DNA of 64,000 bases. Origin: Phymatolithon calcareum (taxonomy: Eukaryota > Rhodophyta > Florideophyceae > Hapalidiales). Numbering within the stretch: the first letter of the stretch is position 1; each line of letters opens with the position of its first letter. Position numbers and translations under genes: made by a program. Under the pieces are notes generated by a model. The model was not told the origin of the DNA. It saw only the letters and a list, made by a program, of their open reading frames with translations, and did not search any database. This document shows, one piece after another, positions 10,392 through 20,541 of this stretch. The stretch covers positions 2,976,001 to 3,040,000 of the forward strand of contig OZ345358.1 in NCBI GenBank assembly GCA_977006965.1. Reading direction: 5' to 3'.

Positions 10392-10413
10392 CTGCAGTAT
10401 ACTTTACAGTAAC
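10392..10413. promoter_or_regulatory. CAGTATACTTTACAGTA motif upstream of the small secreted protein gene
   Basis: Two half-sites of the TACTGTA/TACAGTA type lie about 92-113 bases before the ATG at 10300. Similar sites lie before the malectin, ubinuclein and RING genes. The regulatory role is inferred from position only. Confidence 0.35.
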
Positions 10414-11025
10414 AGTGTGGATTTGAGCGGGCTCCGTACGGGTGTACGCCGTCAGCAGTGAAAATGCTAAGCTGAGTGGAATCTAGCAAAAGAGGGTGAC
10501 GTGATGGAAGGTGGCGGGTCGGGGTTCTAGTACGTTCTTTACGAGCTCGCAGGCACTGCATCTCATCATGAGATGATGCGAATGCCTCGCTACCCGGAGC
10601 TGTCGTAACGTTTCTTGTGTCCTGCAAAAATCAGTGAAGGAATGTAACACTCAAGCAGCATTGCAGGATGTTGCTGCCTTGTACAGTACCGTCATCGTGT
10701 TAATAATATTCAAGTTTGAATGCAGCGTTTGTGCGGATGGCACGGCCTAGCTGCCATATGGACAATATTTGAATTTTTATCCAATAAAAAATGTTGTATG
10801 TGTCATTGGAAATGCTTGAATTGATCATGATCGTACGTGTCCTGAATTTTTATCGAATATTTCTTCAACAAGAGTGCGGTGTCCGCGTCCCGCACTCTAC
10901 ATTGGTGATCTGAACACGGATCGAGCTCGTGCAACGTGGCTATCATATAATATAGGTGCCTGATTTGTGCGAAGGTAAGAAACTGAACGCACCGTGCCAA
11001 GACGCAGTAATTAACCGCTTCATAC

Positions 11026-11158
11026 ATAGAATGTACTGTACTGTCCTGCACCTGTACTGTACTGTACTGTACTGTCCTGCACCTGTACTGTACGTACAGA
11101 TGTACGGTACAGTATCATCAGGGGAACATTCCCCTGGTATCATACTGTACAGTTCGTA
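11026..11158. repeat. ACTGTACTGTAC array with long hairpin
   Basis: Bases 11030-11100 hold tandem ACTGT units and two copies of CTGTCCTGCACCTGTACTGT. Bases 11108-11149 form an imperfect palindrome: TACAGTAT/ATACTGTA outside and CAGGGGAA/TTCCCCTG inside, with an internal loop of 3 and 5 bases and a 2-base apex. The array lies in the intergenic space between two secreted-protein genes. Confidence 0.7.
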
Positions 11159-11325
11159 AGACCTGAAACGTGGCCGAACATCGCGGGCCGAACGGCAGGT
11201 GTCTTTGAGTGCTCATTGCTTGTTCTGTGACTCGCCCTCTGCGTGCGGCCCGAAAGGTAGTTTAACTATTACTGTATTCTTGATCCATCGCCACTCTTTT
11301 TTCAAACTTGCCGACCACTCCACAC

Positions 11326-11770
11326 GGTACAGTACAGTACTGTACTGTACAGTAGTTTTTTGAATTTGGAATTTATTAAACGCACTCAGTAACACTCATG
11401 AGACTGCAAGGGAGATGCGTTTCAGCAGCTTCTTTGTAGCTTCGATCATCTATTCAAATACTTGTAACCCGGGTTAAACGTCGTAGCCCAGCTGCAAAAA
11501 CCCTCTCCCGTTACTGTACAGTAGTGTGGCATTTCAACTTTCAACTTAAGTTAGACTTTATTTACAGAATGCAGTTCTTGGGGCGTCATGTTTGACTCAT
11601 TTAAAACTTGTGGCGCCGTGCGCTTTGCATTCCCTCTCCATCCGGTCGCAGTAATCTTTGGATAGAGCTTCGTCAAGCATCCATTTGTGCTGAACAGTAC
11701 TGTACAGTGTAGATCCTTCTCGGGCCTCGAACCACTTCACCCTAACGTACTGTACACTACAGTATTGTAC
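11326..11770. promoter_or_regulatory. Cluster of ACTGTAC palindromes before the malectin gene
   Basis: Blocks occur at 11326-11354 (GGTACAGTACAGTACTGTAC and onward), 11511-11524 (TTACTGTACAGTAG), 11694-11708 (AACAGTACTGTACAG) and 11747-11770 (CGTACTGTACAC...GTATTGTAC). The last ends 33 bases before the ATG at 11803. The palindromic core suits a dimeric DNA-binding protein or a core-promoter element; no transcription data are available here. Confidence 0.45.
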
Positions 11771-11802
11771 TCTCCGCACCTGGACTGGACGCGCATCGCA
11801 CC

Positions 11803-14800
11803 ATGGCGCGTGCATGCACCAGTGTGCTCGTGCTGGTAGCGCTCTTCTCGGCCGTCTCCGCGGGCCCCGTACTTCTCAATGCCGGTGGCCCGTACATCGC
11901 CAGCATCGACTTTCGAGGCGACACGGGCGCCTATGCGTCCACAGGTAATCTCTTCACCGCCGGCCCTGTGACCACCACAGATCCGCGAAAATCCGTCTTC
12001 GAATCGCATCGATTTGCTCCAACCGGCAATCTTGTCTTCACTATTCCAGTCCCGCCCGGCTCTTACCCTGTCTCCCTACTGTTCGCGGAAACATGGAGTG
12101 GCAGCGGGCTTGGCGTGCGGCAGATGATCGTCAAAGTCAATGGCGCTTTTGTCGCCGGAATCCCAGACGGTCTCCTCGACGTCTTCGACTCCGCTGGTGG
12201 TGTCAACCAACCGCTCGTCATCAACGCGGGAACCATCGCGTCTGTGAATGGAGCCATCACTGTGTCGCTTGAGCGCGTCGCGGGGAAGAATAATCCGTTC
12301 ATTTCTGGAATTGTTATCGACGGCCCCACCGCTGATTCGCTTCTCGGCAACGTTGGAATTGATCTCCCATCTCCGGGTGTCACCCCTTCAGCTGGCTCCT
12401 CTGTCGCTCCGAGCGTCGCCCCTCAGTCCCCCGCAGTGACCGTCCCCAGCTCCCCAGGCGCCTGCCCAGAGGCCACTAGTATCACCGGGAAACTCGGGAC
12501 AGCCGGATTCGTCATGAACGTTGGTGGCCCTGCAGTGGGTCAAATTGCTTGGGGTGCAGACAACACCAACTACATTGTTGAAGCAAACAAGGGTTTGACC
12601 GCCAAGGCTCCGGTCCCTGTTGTTGTCACGGGGAGTACCTGGGGTCCACCTTATCAGACGCATCGCTACACCACTGGCACATCTCTTACCTACAAGATCC
12701 CCGTACCGCCAGGCACATACAACGTTGCTCTTCTCCATGCTGAATCGTTCATGAATGCTGCCGGTCAGCGTGTCTTCAACATTCTCATCAATGGCGTCAC
12801 TAAGCAGGCCGGTTTTGATGTGTTCGCTCAGGTCGGAAAGAACTTGCCATTGTACAAGAACTACCCTGGTATCCAATCCGTTGATGGCTTCATTGAAATT
12901 CAGTTCACTAAGATCACCCAGAACCCGTTTGTCAACGGTATCTACATTAACGGCCCCGGTGCCGCTACCCTCGCAATCGGCGGTCCTGAGGACGGTTCCT
13001 GCACGGCTGGCGGCCCTAATCCCTCTGTGAGTGCGGTCACGTCTACCACCCCGAAACCAGTCGAGACTGATTTCACTGCCCCTCATTTTGCACATTCTGT
13101 GGCTGGCGGACCCTATATTGAAACTGATTTCGACAAGGATGGCAAGGCCGCCGTCAACTTGGACGGCAGCAACTCCCACAGTCATTTTCAACTTGGAACG
13201 CAAACCGGACAGATCGTTACATATCAATGGACATGGACAGACTCTTCCAACCCGCTCGCCGCTCCGGATGGGACCGTTACTGTAACTACCGCCAAGGCAA
13301 CTGCGACCTTCCCCCTCGGCGAGACCGTCATCACTCTGTTGGTCATTGACCAGTTTGATAACACGGCGTCCGAAACAACAACCGTGACTGTCAATTCAGC
13401 CACCGTTCCTGGCCCATACTGTTACTACTATGACCTCGGACAGACGACGCCTACAACTGTCACCCTCCCGCTGGACGTGATGCAGCCGCCGAAGCCGAAG
13501 TTTGCTGCCACTGTGGGAGATATTAACTTTGCTTCCACTGCCAGTTTCGGAGTTCCGTTTGCGGCCAATACCTTTTCCGTCAGATGTGTCTATTTCATAG
13601 ACGTTGCTGCGGCAGCCACGCTCTCCTACCAGGTTGTGCACAGCGGGCCCGTGAAGATTTACAACGACGGTGTTCTCCAGGGACAGTCCGACTCCATGGC
13701 ACTGAACACTATGACCATCACCCCTCCAAAGGCGTTCACGGCTGGTCTCCAATCTTGGGAAATACACTATCTCCGCCCATCGAACATGCAGGGTAAACTC
13801 GCGTTGCAAGACGCTGCTGGCGTTATTGTTCCGGCCAGCATTGTGCGTCATGATGCGAGTACCACGCTTCCGGTCATCACCAGTCTCGGCAAGGATATGA
13901 CCGCGCCCGAGGGTGGTGAAATCATTGGTATTTTCGGATCTGGATTCTTCAATGGTGTTTCCGTCCTCTTCGGCACAGTTGAAGCTACCACTACCGAGGT
14001 CACCGCTGGAATAATTCAGGCTCGTGCGCCCCCGGGAACAGGCACGGTGCAGGTCATCGTTACCACTCAGGCTGGAACTTCCAACAGCGTCTCGTTTACG
14101 TACACCACCGACAGTGTGCCTATTTTGTTCTTTGAGGATGCCATCAAAACTACTGCCGGTGTCACGTACTCTATTCCGCAGATCGCTTCCGCCGTCTACG
14201 GTCCTGACTTCCGTCTCTATCTAGGCGCTGTGAATAGCAAGGTTTACGCTCTTACTCTTGACAAGGATATGCAGGTTACCAAGACATGTGAGCAGAGTGT
14301 GTTCGAATCATATCCCAGGACTGTTCTCGGCCTCGCATTCAACCCCAAGACCACTGCACTGAAGCTGTTTATGAGTACCAGTACCATCTTCTGGCAAGAT
14401 CGAAACCAGTTCACAAGCTTTGGAGCCGGATGGACGAATGGAAAGATTCAGTCCATCACTATCCAGCCTAATAACGGTTGCTTCAACAACGATTTGACAG
14501 ATGTTGTCACCGGTCTCCCCGTGTCGAACCATGACCATGCCCTCAATGGTATCACCTTCTTGCCGAACGGAAACATGCTTGTACTAGTTGGCGGATTCAC
14601 GAACGGAGGAATTTCTGTCCCGGGAGACAATCTGGGTGGTATCCCCAGCAATCCTCTCGCAGGTGCTATCATCGAATGCCCGGCTACGGGCACCGCGATG
14701 ATGTACTCCAATATTGACGACCCGGTGAACGCACAGGTCACCGGAGGCGCATGCACCCTGTACGCTACAGGTTTGCGAAACGCTTACGGCATGGAGTACC

Positions 14801-15552
14801 ATACCAATAAGAACCTCTACGCGCTCGACAACGGTCCGAACCAGAACTTTGGACTCTTTTCCACAGATTGTGTTGGTGGAAGCTCACCGTCGCAAAACAT
14901 TGGGGACAAATTGCATCTCATCCAGCCCGGGAAGTGTCATGGTCACCCGAGCATCAATCGCGGAGAGTGCATTTTCAACGATCCGCTCTGCGTGGACGCT
15001 CTCCTCAGCAACCTATCGCCGTCCACCGACGGAATTGTTGAATATCGATCCAATACATTTGGTGGCAAGATCAAGGGTGATCTTTTCCTCACCAAGTTCG
15101 CAGTTAATGCTGACGGAAAAATGAGCCGTGTGGAACTCAACCCGGACGGATCTGTCAAGGAGAACGGATTCACAAATGTGTTTTTCTCCAAGTCTGGACT
15201 GACGGTTGTCGAGGGTCCTAGAGGAGAAATGGTCATGCCGCGTGTGTACCAAGGTTCCATTCTCGTTGCCAAGCCGCAATACCCCGTACCGCCTACAACC
15301 ACTCTTATTAGTGTGCTGCCCAGACGGGGACCGGCTAGTGGTGGTGCAACTGTGTTGTTAACAGGGCATAACTTTGGACTTTCCCCGAATGTTACGTTCG
15401 GTGACAAGCCTTGTACGAATGTGATTGTTGTCGATGACGGCACTATGACATGCATGACTCCTGCCGGTACATCTGACCAACAAGTGAGTGTGTCGGTGGT
15501 GGGGTCTGCGGGGGTCTCGATCTCCCCTGGTACTGACTATTGGTATTTCTAG
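11803..15552 (+). CDS. Secreted multidomain malectin / PKD / TIG / beta-propeller protein
   Basis: One uninterrupted 1249-residue frame begins with a signal peptide (residues 1-20). Two malectin-type carbohydrate-binding domains follow at about 23-175 and 235-390, each with the LNAGGPYI or MNVGGPAV opening and the PPGxYxVxLLxAE block. A Ser/Pro linker, a PKD-like Ig fold (about 435-532), a PA14-like region (about 540-685) and an IPT/TIG domain (about 690-768) come next. A glucose/sorbosone-dehydrogenase-like propeller (about 775-1160; LGLAFNP, NHDHALNGITFLPNG, TGLRNAYGMEYH) and a final TIG domain (1166-1249) close the protein. There is no C-terminal membrane helix, so it is probably released outside the cell. 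Binding or oxidising cell-wall sugars is an inference from the domains; domain borders are estimates. Confidence 0.9.
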   Translation: MARACTSVLVLVALFSAVSAGPVLLNAGGPYIASIDFRGDTGAYASTGNLFTAGPVTTTDPRKSVFESHRFAPTGNLVFTIPVPPGSYPVSLLFAETWSGSGLGVRQMIVKVNGAFVAGIPDGLLDVFDSAGGVNQPLVINAGTIASVNGAITVSLERVAGKNNPFISGIVIDGPTADSLLGNVGIDLPSPGVTPSAGSSVAPSVAPQSPAVTVPSSPGACPEATSITGKLGTAGFVMNVGGPAVGQIAWGADNTNYIVEANKGLTAKAPVPVVVTGSTWGPPYQTHRYTTGTSLTYKIPVPPGTYNVALLHAESFMNAAGQRVFNILINGVTKQAGFDVFAQVGKNLPLYKNYPGIQSVDGFIEIQFTKITQNPFVNGIYINGPGAATLAIGGPEDGSCTAGGPNPSVSAVTSTTPKPVETDFTAPHFAHSVAGGPYIETDFDKDGKAAVNLDGSNSHSHFQLGTQTGQIVTYQWTWTDSSNPLAAPDGTVTVTTAKATATFPLGETVITLLVIDQFDNTASETTTVTVNSATVPGPYCYYYDLGQTTPTTVTLPLDVMQPPKPKFAATVGDINFASTASFGVPFAANTFSVRCVYFIDVAAAATLSYQVVHSGPVKIYNDGVLQGQSDSMALNTMTITPPKAFTAGLQSWEIHYLRPSNMQGKLALQDAAGVIVPASIVRHDASTTLPVITSLGKDMTAPEGGEIIGIFGSGFFNGVSVLFGTVEATTTEVTAGIIQARAPPGTGTVQVIVTTQAGTSNSVSFTYTTDSVPILFFEDAIKTTAGVTYSIPQIASAVYGPDFRLYLGAVNSKVYALTLDKDMQVTKTCEQSVFESYPRTVLGLAFNPKTTALKLFMSTSTIFWQDRNQFTSFGAGWTNGKIQSITIQPNNGCFNNDLTDVVTGLPVSNHDHALNGITFLPNGNMLVLVGGFTNGGISVPGDNLGGIPSNPLAGAIIECPATGTAMMYSNIDDPVNAQVTGGACTLYATGLRNAYGMEYHTNKNLYALDNGPNQNFGLFSTDCVGGSSPSQNIGDKLHLIQPGKCHGHPSINRGECIFNDPLCVDALLSNLSPSTDGIVEYRSNTFGGKIKGDLFLTKFAVNADGKMSRVELNPDGSVKENGFTNVFFSKSGLTVVEGPRGEMVMPRVYQGSILVAKPQYPVPPTTTLISVLPRRGPASGGATVLLTGHNFGLSPNVTFGDKPCTNVIVVDDGTMTCMTPAGTSDQQVSVSVVGSAGVSISPGTDYWYF

Positions 15553-16861
15553 ACGTGACTGAGCTTTGACTTAGCCTTTCGTTCGTCTCGCTTCTCATGG
15601 GTTCACTGTAGTGTCCTTCCTAAGGCTTTGGCTGGCCGTTGTTGCCGCACTCGCACATATTTAAATAACGTGATGCGATCTGCTTCAGTGACAGAATGTC
15701 TAAAATTACTGTATTCATATTTCGTTGGGATGTTACTGCAATATGTTGAGTTACATGGCGACTTCCTTCGGCAACTCCACTGGTACCAGCGCTCCTCTTC
15801 CATTGCCGAGCAGCCCGACAGTTCTCAAGTGCCCTTTAGCTGCTTGACTTGCGTTCGACGGAAGGTGTGTCCGGCGTGTGGAGCGCGTCCAGCGCTGGGC
15901 TTGGATGAAGCCGCCGGACGCATGAGGACATCACTATAGGTAAGTTAGAGAATGGGTCCCGAGGATTGTCGCAGCCCTCGTCGTAGACTGTCAAAGAGCA
16001 GCAACTAAGTACGTTGCAGAATGCGACAAACTTCTATTGAACTGGGCCTGACGACGACAGCATGACGGGCGCTGTTGATGGACGGGGCATCGGCATTGGC
16101 ATGTGCCGCGTATTTGCCTCAATATATCATATCACGCATGCTCGCTCCTCTTGCATGCACCCCTATCTCACTCCCGTCGTTATGCATAAATCAGATTTAC
16201 CTCGTAGTGTCCTCAGCTCTCACCACTCGCCGTTCTCTACATACGAACCTTAATCGTTTGAGTAGTTCGTGGGCAGCCGACTTCTCTATCTGTTCTCACC
16301 AGTACTACATGGTCATCATTCTTCGGTGGGTTCTACTGCTTTATCAGCAGTTTTCGAAAGAGTGCCATCGTTTGCATCATGCCTGCATTATCGACAGGTA
16401 TTTGCAGGTTCGCACCAGATTCTGTTCGATCAAGAAGAATCGGCACAGAACGTGACACGGCTGCTTAACCCTCTAGATCCACACACTAAAAATACAATCT
16501 CTAACGTAGTGAGTATTTTTAGCGGTGCAGCCGCAGATGCTTACAGAAACTTTGGACTTTTGTCCTCAGTGGCGCCCCCTGGTGCTCACCCGTCCGAGGA
16601 CTCTGCATTGCAATTCTGCTCTTCCGAGCCTTCAAGGTCGCGGAAGCCGACATGTATGCCGCCATGACGGTGCAACTTTACTACTTCACGCCCATCCGGA
16701 CAGACCGGCATACCCCGCCATGTCAAAATTACTGCGCGCGCTATATTCTGCAGCTTGCGACTTGAAGCCTGACTGCTGCTGTTCTGCCCACCGGCTTCCG
16801 CAATCTACGTCCTCTTGCTCCCTTCGACCTGAATTCCGTTGCCGAACCGACTTTCCTCGCA
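15553..16861. other. Intergenic between malectin gene and membrane-protein gene
   Basis: No convincing gene is seen. Short frames on both strands lack known motifs, and the TACTGTA motif is not evident near the downstream gene start. Confidence 0.45.
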
Positions 16862-17692
16862 ATGCCGAAGCTCCCGAAGGCGCCAGAGCTTCCGAAGCTG
16901 GCGAATGCGAAAAACCTGAAAAACACCATAAACGCGGAGAACCTGAAGAAAGCTGCAAACATGGCACAGGCAGCCCAAGCCGCGACAGCGGGAGGTAATC
17001 TCAGCCCTCGTATACCGCGTCTGTTCTCGCTGGAGAATGTTGGCGCGTCTGCCTGGTTTCCGACACATGCTCTACTTGCAGCGCGGGCGTTGTACTTTGT
17101 CGCGTTCCTTGGTATGCTAGGTATGGCCGCGAAGCGGAAATTATGGGGCGCCATGGTCGCACCGGGACTAGGCGCTCTGGTGGCGCTTCTTCTAGCGGCG
17201 ACTTCCGCGCTACAAATAGGCGGCAAGGTGACGGGTAAGTTTCCGCAGGTGAAGACATTCGCGCAAGTGGTTGGTGTTGTTTACCAGACTCTCGCGTCGG
17301 GCGCGCTTTTTGTGGTCCCGCTGTTTGTCGCTCTTTTCGTTACGCGGCGGACCCACGTCTTGAGCTTCGTGGCGAATGTGCTGCCTGCCGGCATATTTCT
17401 CATTGACAACCTTTTCCTTGGCGCGCAGGTGCGCTTCCGTGTGCTCCTGATTCCGCTTCCGGTGGTGGTCGAGCTGGTTGCTGGGTTCTTGCCGTTATTG
17501 CGGAAGAAGAAGCAGTTTGGTGAGCATTTTTCGTGGATATTAGCTGGCACAATTGTATGGACCTTTTTATCTGCCATATTAGCTCTCTATCTCACCCGCA
17601 TCACCTCGTGCATCAAGAACCAGAGCGAAGAAGAAGAGGATACCGAAGAATTTGAGGCCATGGAAGGCAATGAGGAGGTCAGCGCAGCGTGA
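16862..17692 (+). CDS. Six-helix membrane protein of unknown function
   Basis: The 276-residue protein has a Lys/Ala-rich amphipathic N terminus (residues 1-50). Six hydrophobic segments follow at about 68-90, 96-117, 133-160, 166-187, 192-212 and 224-246. The tail is strongly acidic (SEEEEDTEEFEAMEGNEE) and probably cytosolic. The layout, and the stretch LSFVANVLPAGIFLIDNLFL followed by a Pro-containing helix, recall the FAR-17a/AIG1 hydrolase family. However, I do not find that family's catalytic Thr/His pair, so the assignment is only a suggestion. The longer minus-strand frames over the same bases are shadows. Confidence 0.7.
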   Translation: MPKLPKAPELPKLANAKNLKNTINAENLKKAANMAQAAQAATAGGNLSPRIPRLFSLENVGASAWFPTHALLAARALYFVAFLGMLGMAAKRKLWGAMVAPGLGALVALLLAATSALQIGGKVTGKFPQVKTFAQVVGVVYQTLASGALFVVPLFVALFVTRRTHVLSFVANVLPAGIFLIDNLFLGAQVRFRVLLIPLPVVVELVAGFLPLLRKKKQFGEHFSWILAGTIVWTFLSAILALYLTRITSCIKNQSEEEEDTEEFEAMEGNEEVSAA

Positions 17693-18340
17693 CGCAACGT
17701 TTGAGATGCATCATCCGTGCATTCTCGTGTTGATTATGGGGCTGCAGTCGAACCAATGCGTTTGTGTGTACTCACGATTTCGTTTCGGTGTTAAGGTGTT
17801 CTTCTAATTGAAAGAAAAGAAGTGTAAGATTATATTTGAAGGCTAACACATCAGCACACGCTTATCCCTTCCCTTCCATAGCATGTTCTGTATCCACATT
17901 TTATTCGCAGTGTGTAGTAAAGTAACGCTCACATGCGGAACACTGTGAGTTAGTCCGAAAACTAACCGTTTATTATATGTTCTCTTGCTGTTCATCTAGT
18001 TAACCCATTCAGAAAATGACCAGTGCTAGTCTAATTATTTCATCGATAGTGCATCACTAAGAGCACACTCGCTATAGGTTGACCACATCAGCAAGAAAGC
18101 CTTCTTCAGCAGAGTAAACTAAGCAACAACTTCAGCATGAAGTAACCATCAACTAAAGAAAACAGCACTTTTGAGCAAATCACGATTCACTGGTTTCATC
18201 TGCTCGTATCTGGATTTCCAATCAAGGTCTCGCATCTTGTGGTGGACTTCCTCGCGTCAACGGCTGAGCAAGCTTCCAAACAACGTACAAATGCACATCT
18301 CGAATGAGCATTCAATATGTGGTGCAGTTGCCGAAACACC
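17693..18340. other. Intergenic, no gene recognised
   Basis: AT-richer sequence after the membrane-protein gene. No coding similarity on either strand. Confidence 0.45.
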
Positions 18341-18354
18341 GGGGGGGGGGGGGG
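18341..18354 (+). repeat. Run of 14 G
   Basis: A homopolymer of 14 guanines sits just outside the decayed LINE copy. Its exact length is unsure, because sequencing often slips here. Confidence 0.8.
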
Positions 18355-18359
18355 AAATT

Positions 18360-19330
18360 GTAGATTTTTATTTTAGAAGCCCTCAACGCCGGTATTCACC
18401 AACACCAGAGCAGCTTCCCGTTGATACTGCCATCTCATTACCCAATCAGATCACATTACACTATCATTTCTTCTAACATATGGATTTCCAGTGCTAAAAG
18501 TTTGTCAATCGCCGTTTTCGTCCCTTTTTCCCAAGATTCTTCTGCTCTTGGACTTGTCAAATTTCGTTGTAGAGTTTTCAGATTCTCTTCTGCGACCTCG
18601 TTGAAATGTTCAACGTACGACTCTGCTCTTCGTGGTGGGAAGCGGCCGAAGAACCACTTAACTGCTAGGAGTCGGTGTTTCCTGGATCGAATTTGGAGTA
18701 CAGGGCTTACTTTCTCCTTAGTGTCCACGGTAATTTTTCTCTCTTTTTCTTCTTCCTTTTCAATCCATTCCTGTCGTCGGCGGTGGCTCTCGTGTTTGTG
18801 GGTCACCAGCCCTCGTACGGCTCGCTCGGTACTGCCTCTTAGGAGCTCATGCTCCTGCAGATAGCGGATATCCATCTCTGCTTGCTGTATGTCCCCTTCT
18901 TTTCCAGCGTAATTTTCTTCCTTCTCGATTTCGTCCTTCCCTCGTATAAGCCTCTGTGCGAAGTGCTCTCCGAGTTGCGCTCTTCTTATCTTTGGTGGAG
19001 TAATTCTGCAGAGGGCTCGCATTCGGGCGTGCAATCGTTTCGCGTAGTTACCGAAGGCAACAGAGTAGAACAAACCCTCCGCTTGGTTGATCTGCGCTTC
19101 GACTGAGTTTGTCCATGGTGTGAGGTGTATCGCGTACTCCCATCTGCATTGCACAAGAGCCTTGTACATTGCTATATTCTTGGTAGTAGCTAGTCCTTGC
19201 CGAAACACCATGCAACCGCACATGGCGGGCTCCCACCTGTATCGTTATGGAAAGATCTTGGGAACAAGAAACAAAAACGGCGATAGACTAACTTCTGGTC
19301 TTGGAGATGATAGTGCGATGTGATCTGTTT
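18360..19330 (-). pseudogene. LINE family A, copy 1: RT C-terminal part
   Basis: The minus-strand frame 19223-18456 encodes the end of a non-LTR reverse transcriptase (thumb and beyond): TKNIAMYKALVQCRWEYAIH, RMRALCRITPPKIRR, and KHRLLAVKWFFGRFPPRR. It aligns along its length with the C-terminal third of copy 2 (20542-21444) and with the plus-strand copy 4 (53290-54368). The 5' part with the palm motifs is missing, as is common for 5'-truncated LINEs. A TTTTATTTTAGAAGCCCTC stretch at 18367-18385 matches the 3' UTR of copies 2 and 3. Confidence 0.8.
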
Positions 19331-19364
19331 AGGAAATGGGATGCAGTGCACTGAGAAAGAAGAC

Positions 19365-19450
19365 ACGGGAGGCTGCTCTGGTGCTGGTGCGTGCCGGCAA
19401 TGAGGGTTTCAAAAACAAGAACTTGCAATTCCCCCCTGTATCGCCAAAAA
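19365..19450 (+). repeat. Short dispersed repeat shared with 59985-60065
   Basis: GCTGCTCTGGTG, then GGGTTTCAAAAACAAGAACT and TGCAATTCCCCCC match the 59985-60065 segment (GCTGCTCTGGTG, GGCTTCGAAAATAAAAACT, GCAAATTCCCCC). The two lie on the same strand 40 kb apart; the family is not identified. Confidence 0.55.
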
Positions 19451-20460
19451 TCAAAGCATTTCCAGACAACAAATATTCAATACTCGCCACAAACGCGGTG
19501 GGTAGCGATCTTGAACGCAATGCAATTCCTCGAGCATTCGGCAAAACCACCGTGAAATACGCACACTTTTAAGGCTCAAACCATACCTTGCTTTTCTGCC
19601 ATCATGCACACACGATTTGTGTTCTCTTTCTTGCCAATGCTTGTCTGCATGCCGTTCTCTTTTCGTGTATTCCCAGCATGTAACGAGGAATTAATACAAT
19701 TTCAAGGAACGCAGAAGAACGTTTATCAAACAATCGAAGCAGGGACGAAGACGAACGTCCCAAGCCTCGAAGAGCAAAGGCACACAATGAACCACGTGTA
19801 AAATACGGTTTGACGGCAGCACCGTTCGGCCGCACGACCATCCGTTTCAACGAGTGTCCTGGATATTGTCATACCCAACTCGAAGCCCGCAGTAACCGCC
19901 ACAAGAGCCGGTCCAGCGGCGACCAACACTGAACCTAAATCAAATGTCTCGGAAGACACCTAGCTTAGGATCATAGCACCTGCCAAGCCGTGAGCTCACG
20001 CATCTCAACGGCGAGAAACCAAGGTGCATCCGTGCAACATCTGCCTCCGTCCGCTCGACCGCATCGAGAAATCGTTTCTTTTGTTTCTCCCACCCTCCCA
20101 TCCCCTTTGCGTTCTTGTAGATTAGTTCAGGGAAGCGGAAGTCCAGGGTTTGACCAGATCGAACTCTGGATGGAGCTCCTCAGATGCACTGGGTCAGGCC
20201 CGGCAGCATTATAGGATGCGATTTCCTAGAGGGCTCCACCCGCCGACCACACATTACCGACACAGCTTTATTGCGTTCACTAAAGTTCTGGCACCTAGCG
20301 GAGATCTAGATAATAGTTTATTGTTAGTCTCTTGCCCGCAAGTATTCACGTGCCTGCGCTCTAGTGGGAGCTCTGGCGACATAAGCTTCAACAGTGCGTA
20401 GCTCATTGACATCAATGTTTTGAGCGAAAAATGAAACTCTTAGGTCGCCGAAGCAATATG
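19451..20460. other. Intergenic, no gene recognised
   Basis: Nothing recognisable lies between the repeat fragment and the 3' end of LINE copy 2. Confidence 0.4.
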
Positions 20461-20541
20461 GGTAGGGGATACTTAATGATTTTATTTTGAGAGCTCCCAA
20501 AGCCTCACCTTGGAGTAACGGGGCAGCTCTTGCGATATTCT

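Noticed and set aside
12388-13227. 279-codon open frame opposite the malectin gene
   Set aside because: Shadow of the GC-rich plus-strand gene; no domain or start signal of its own.
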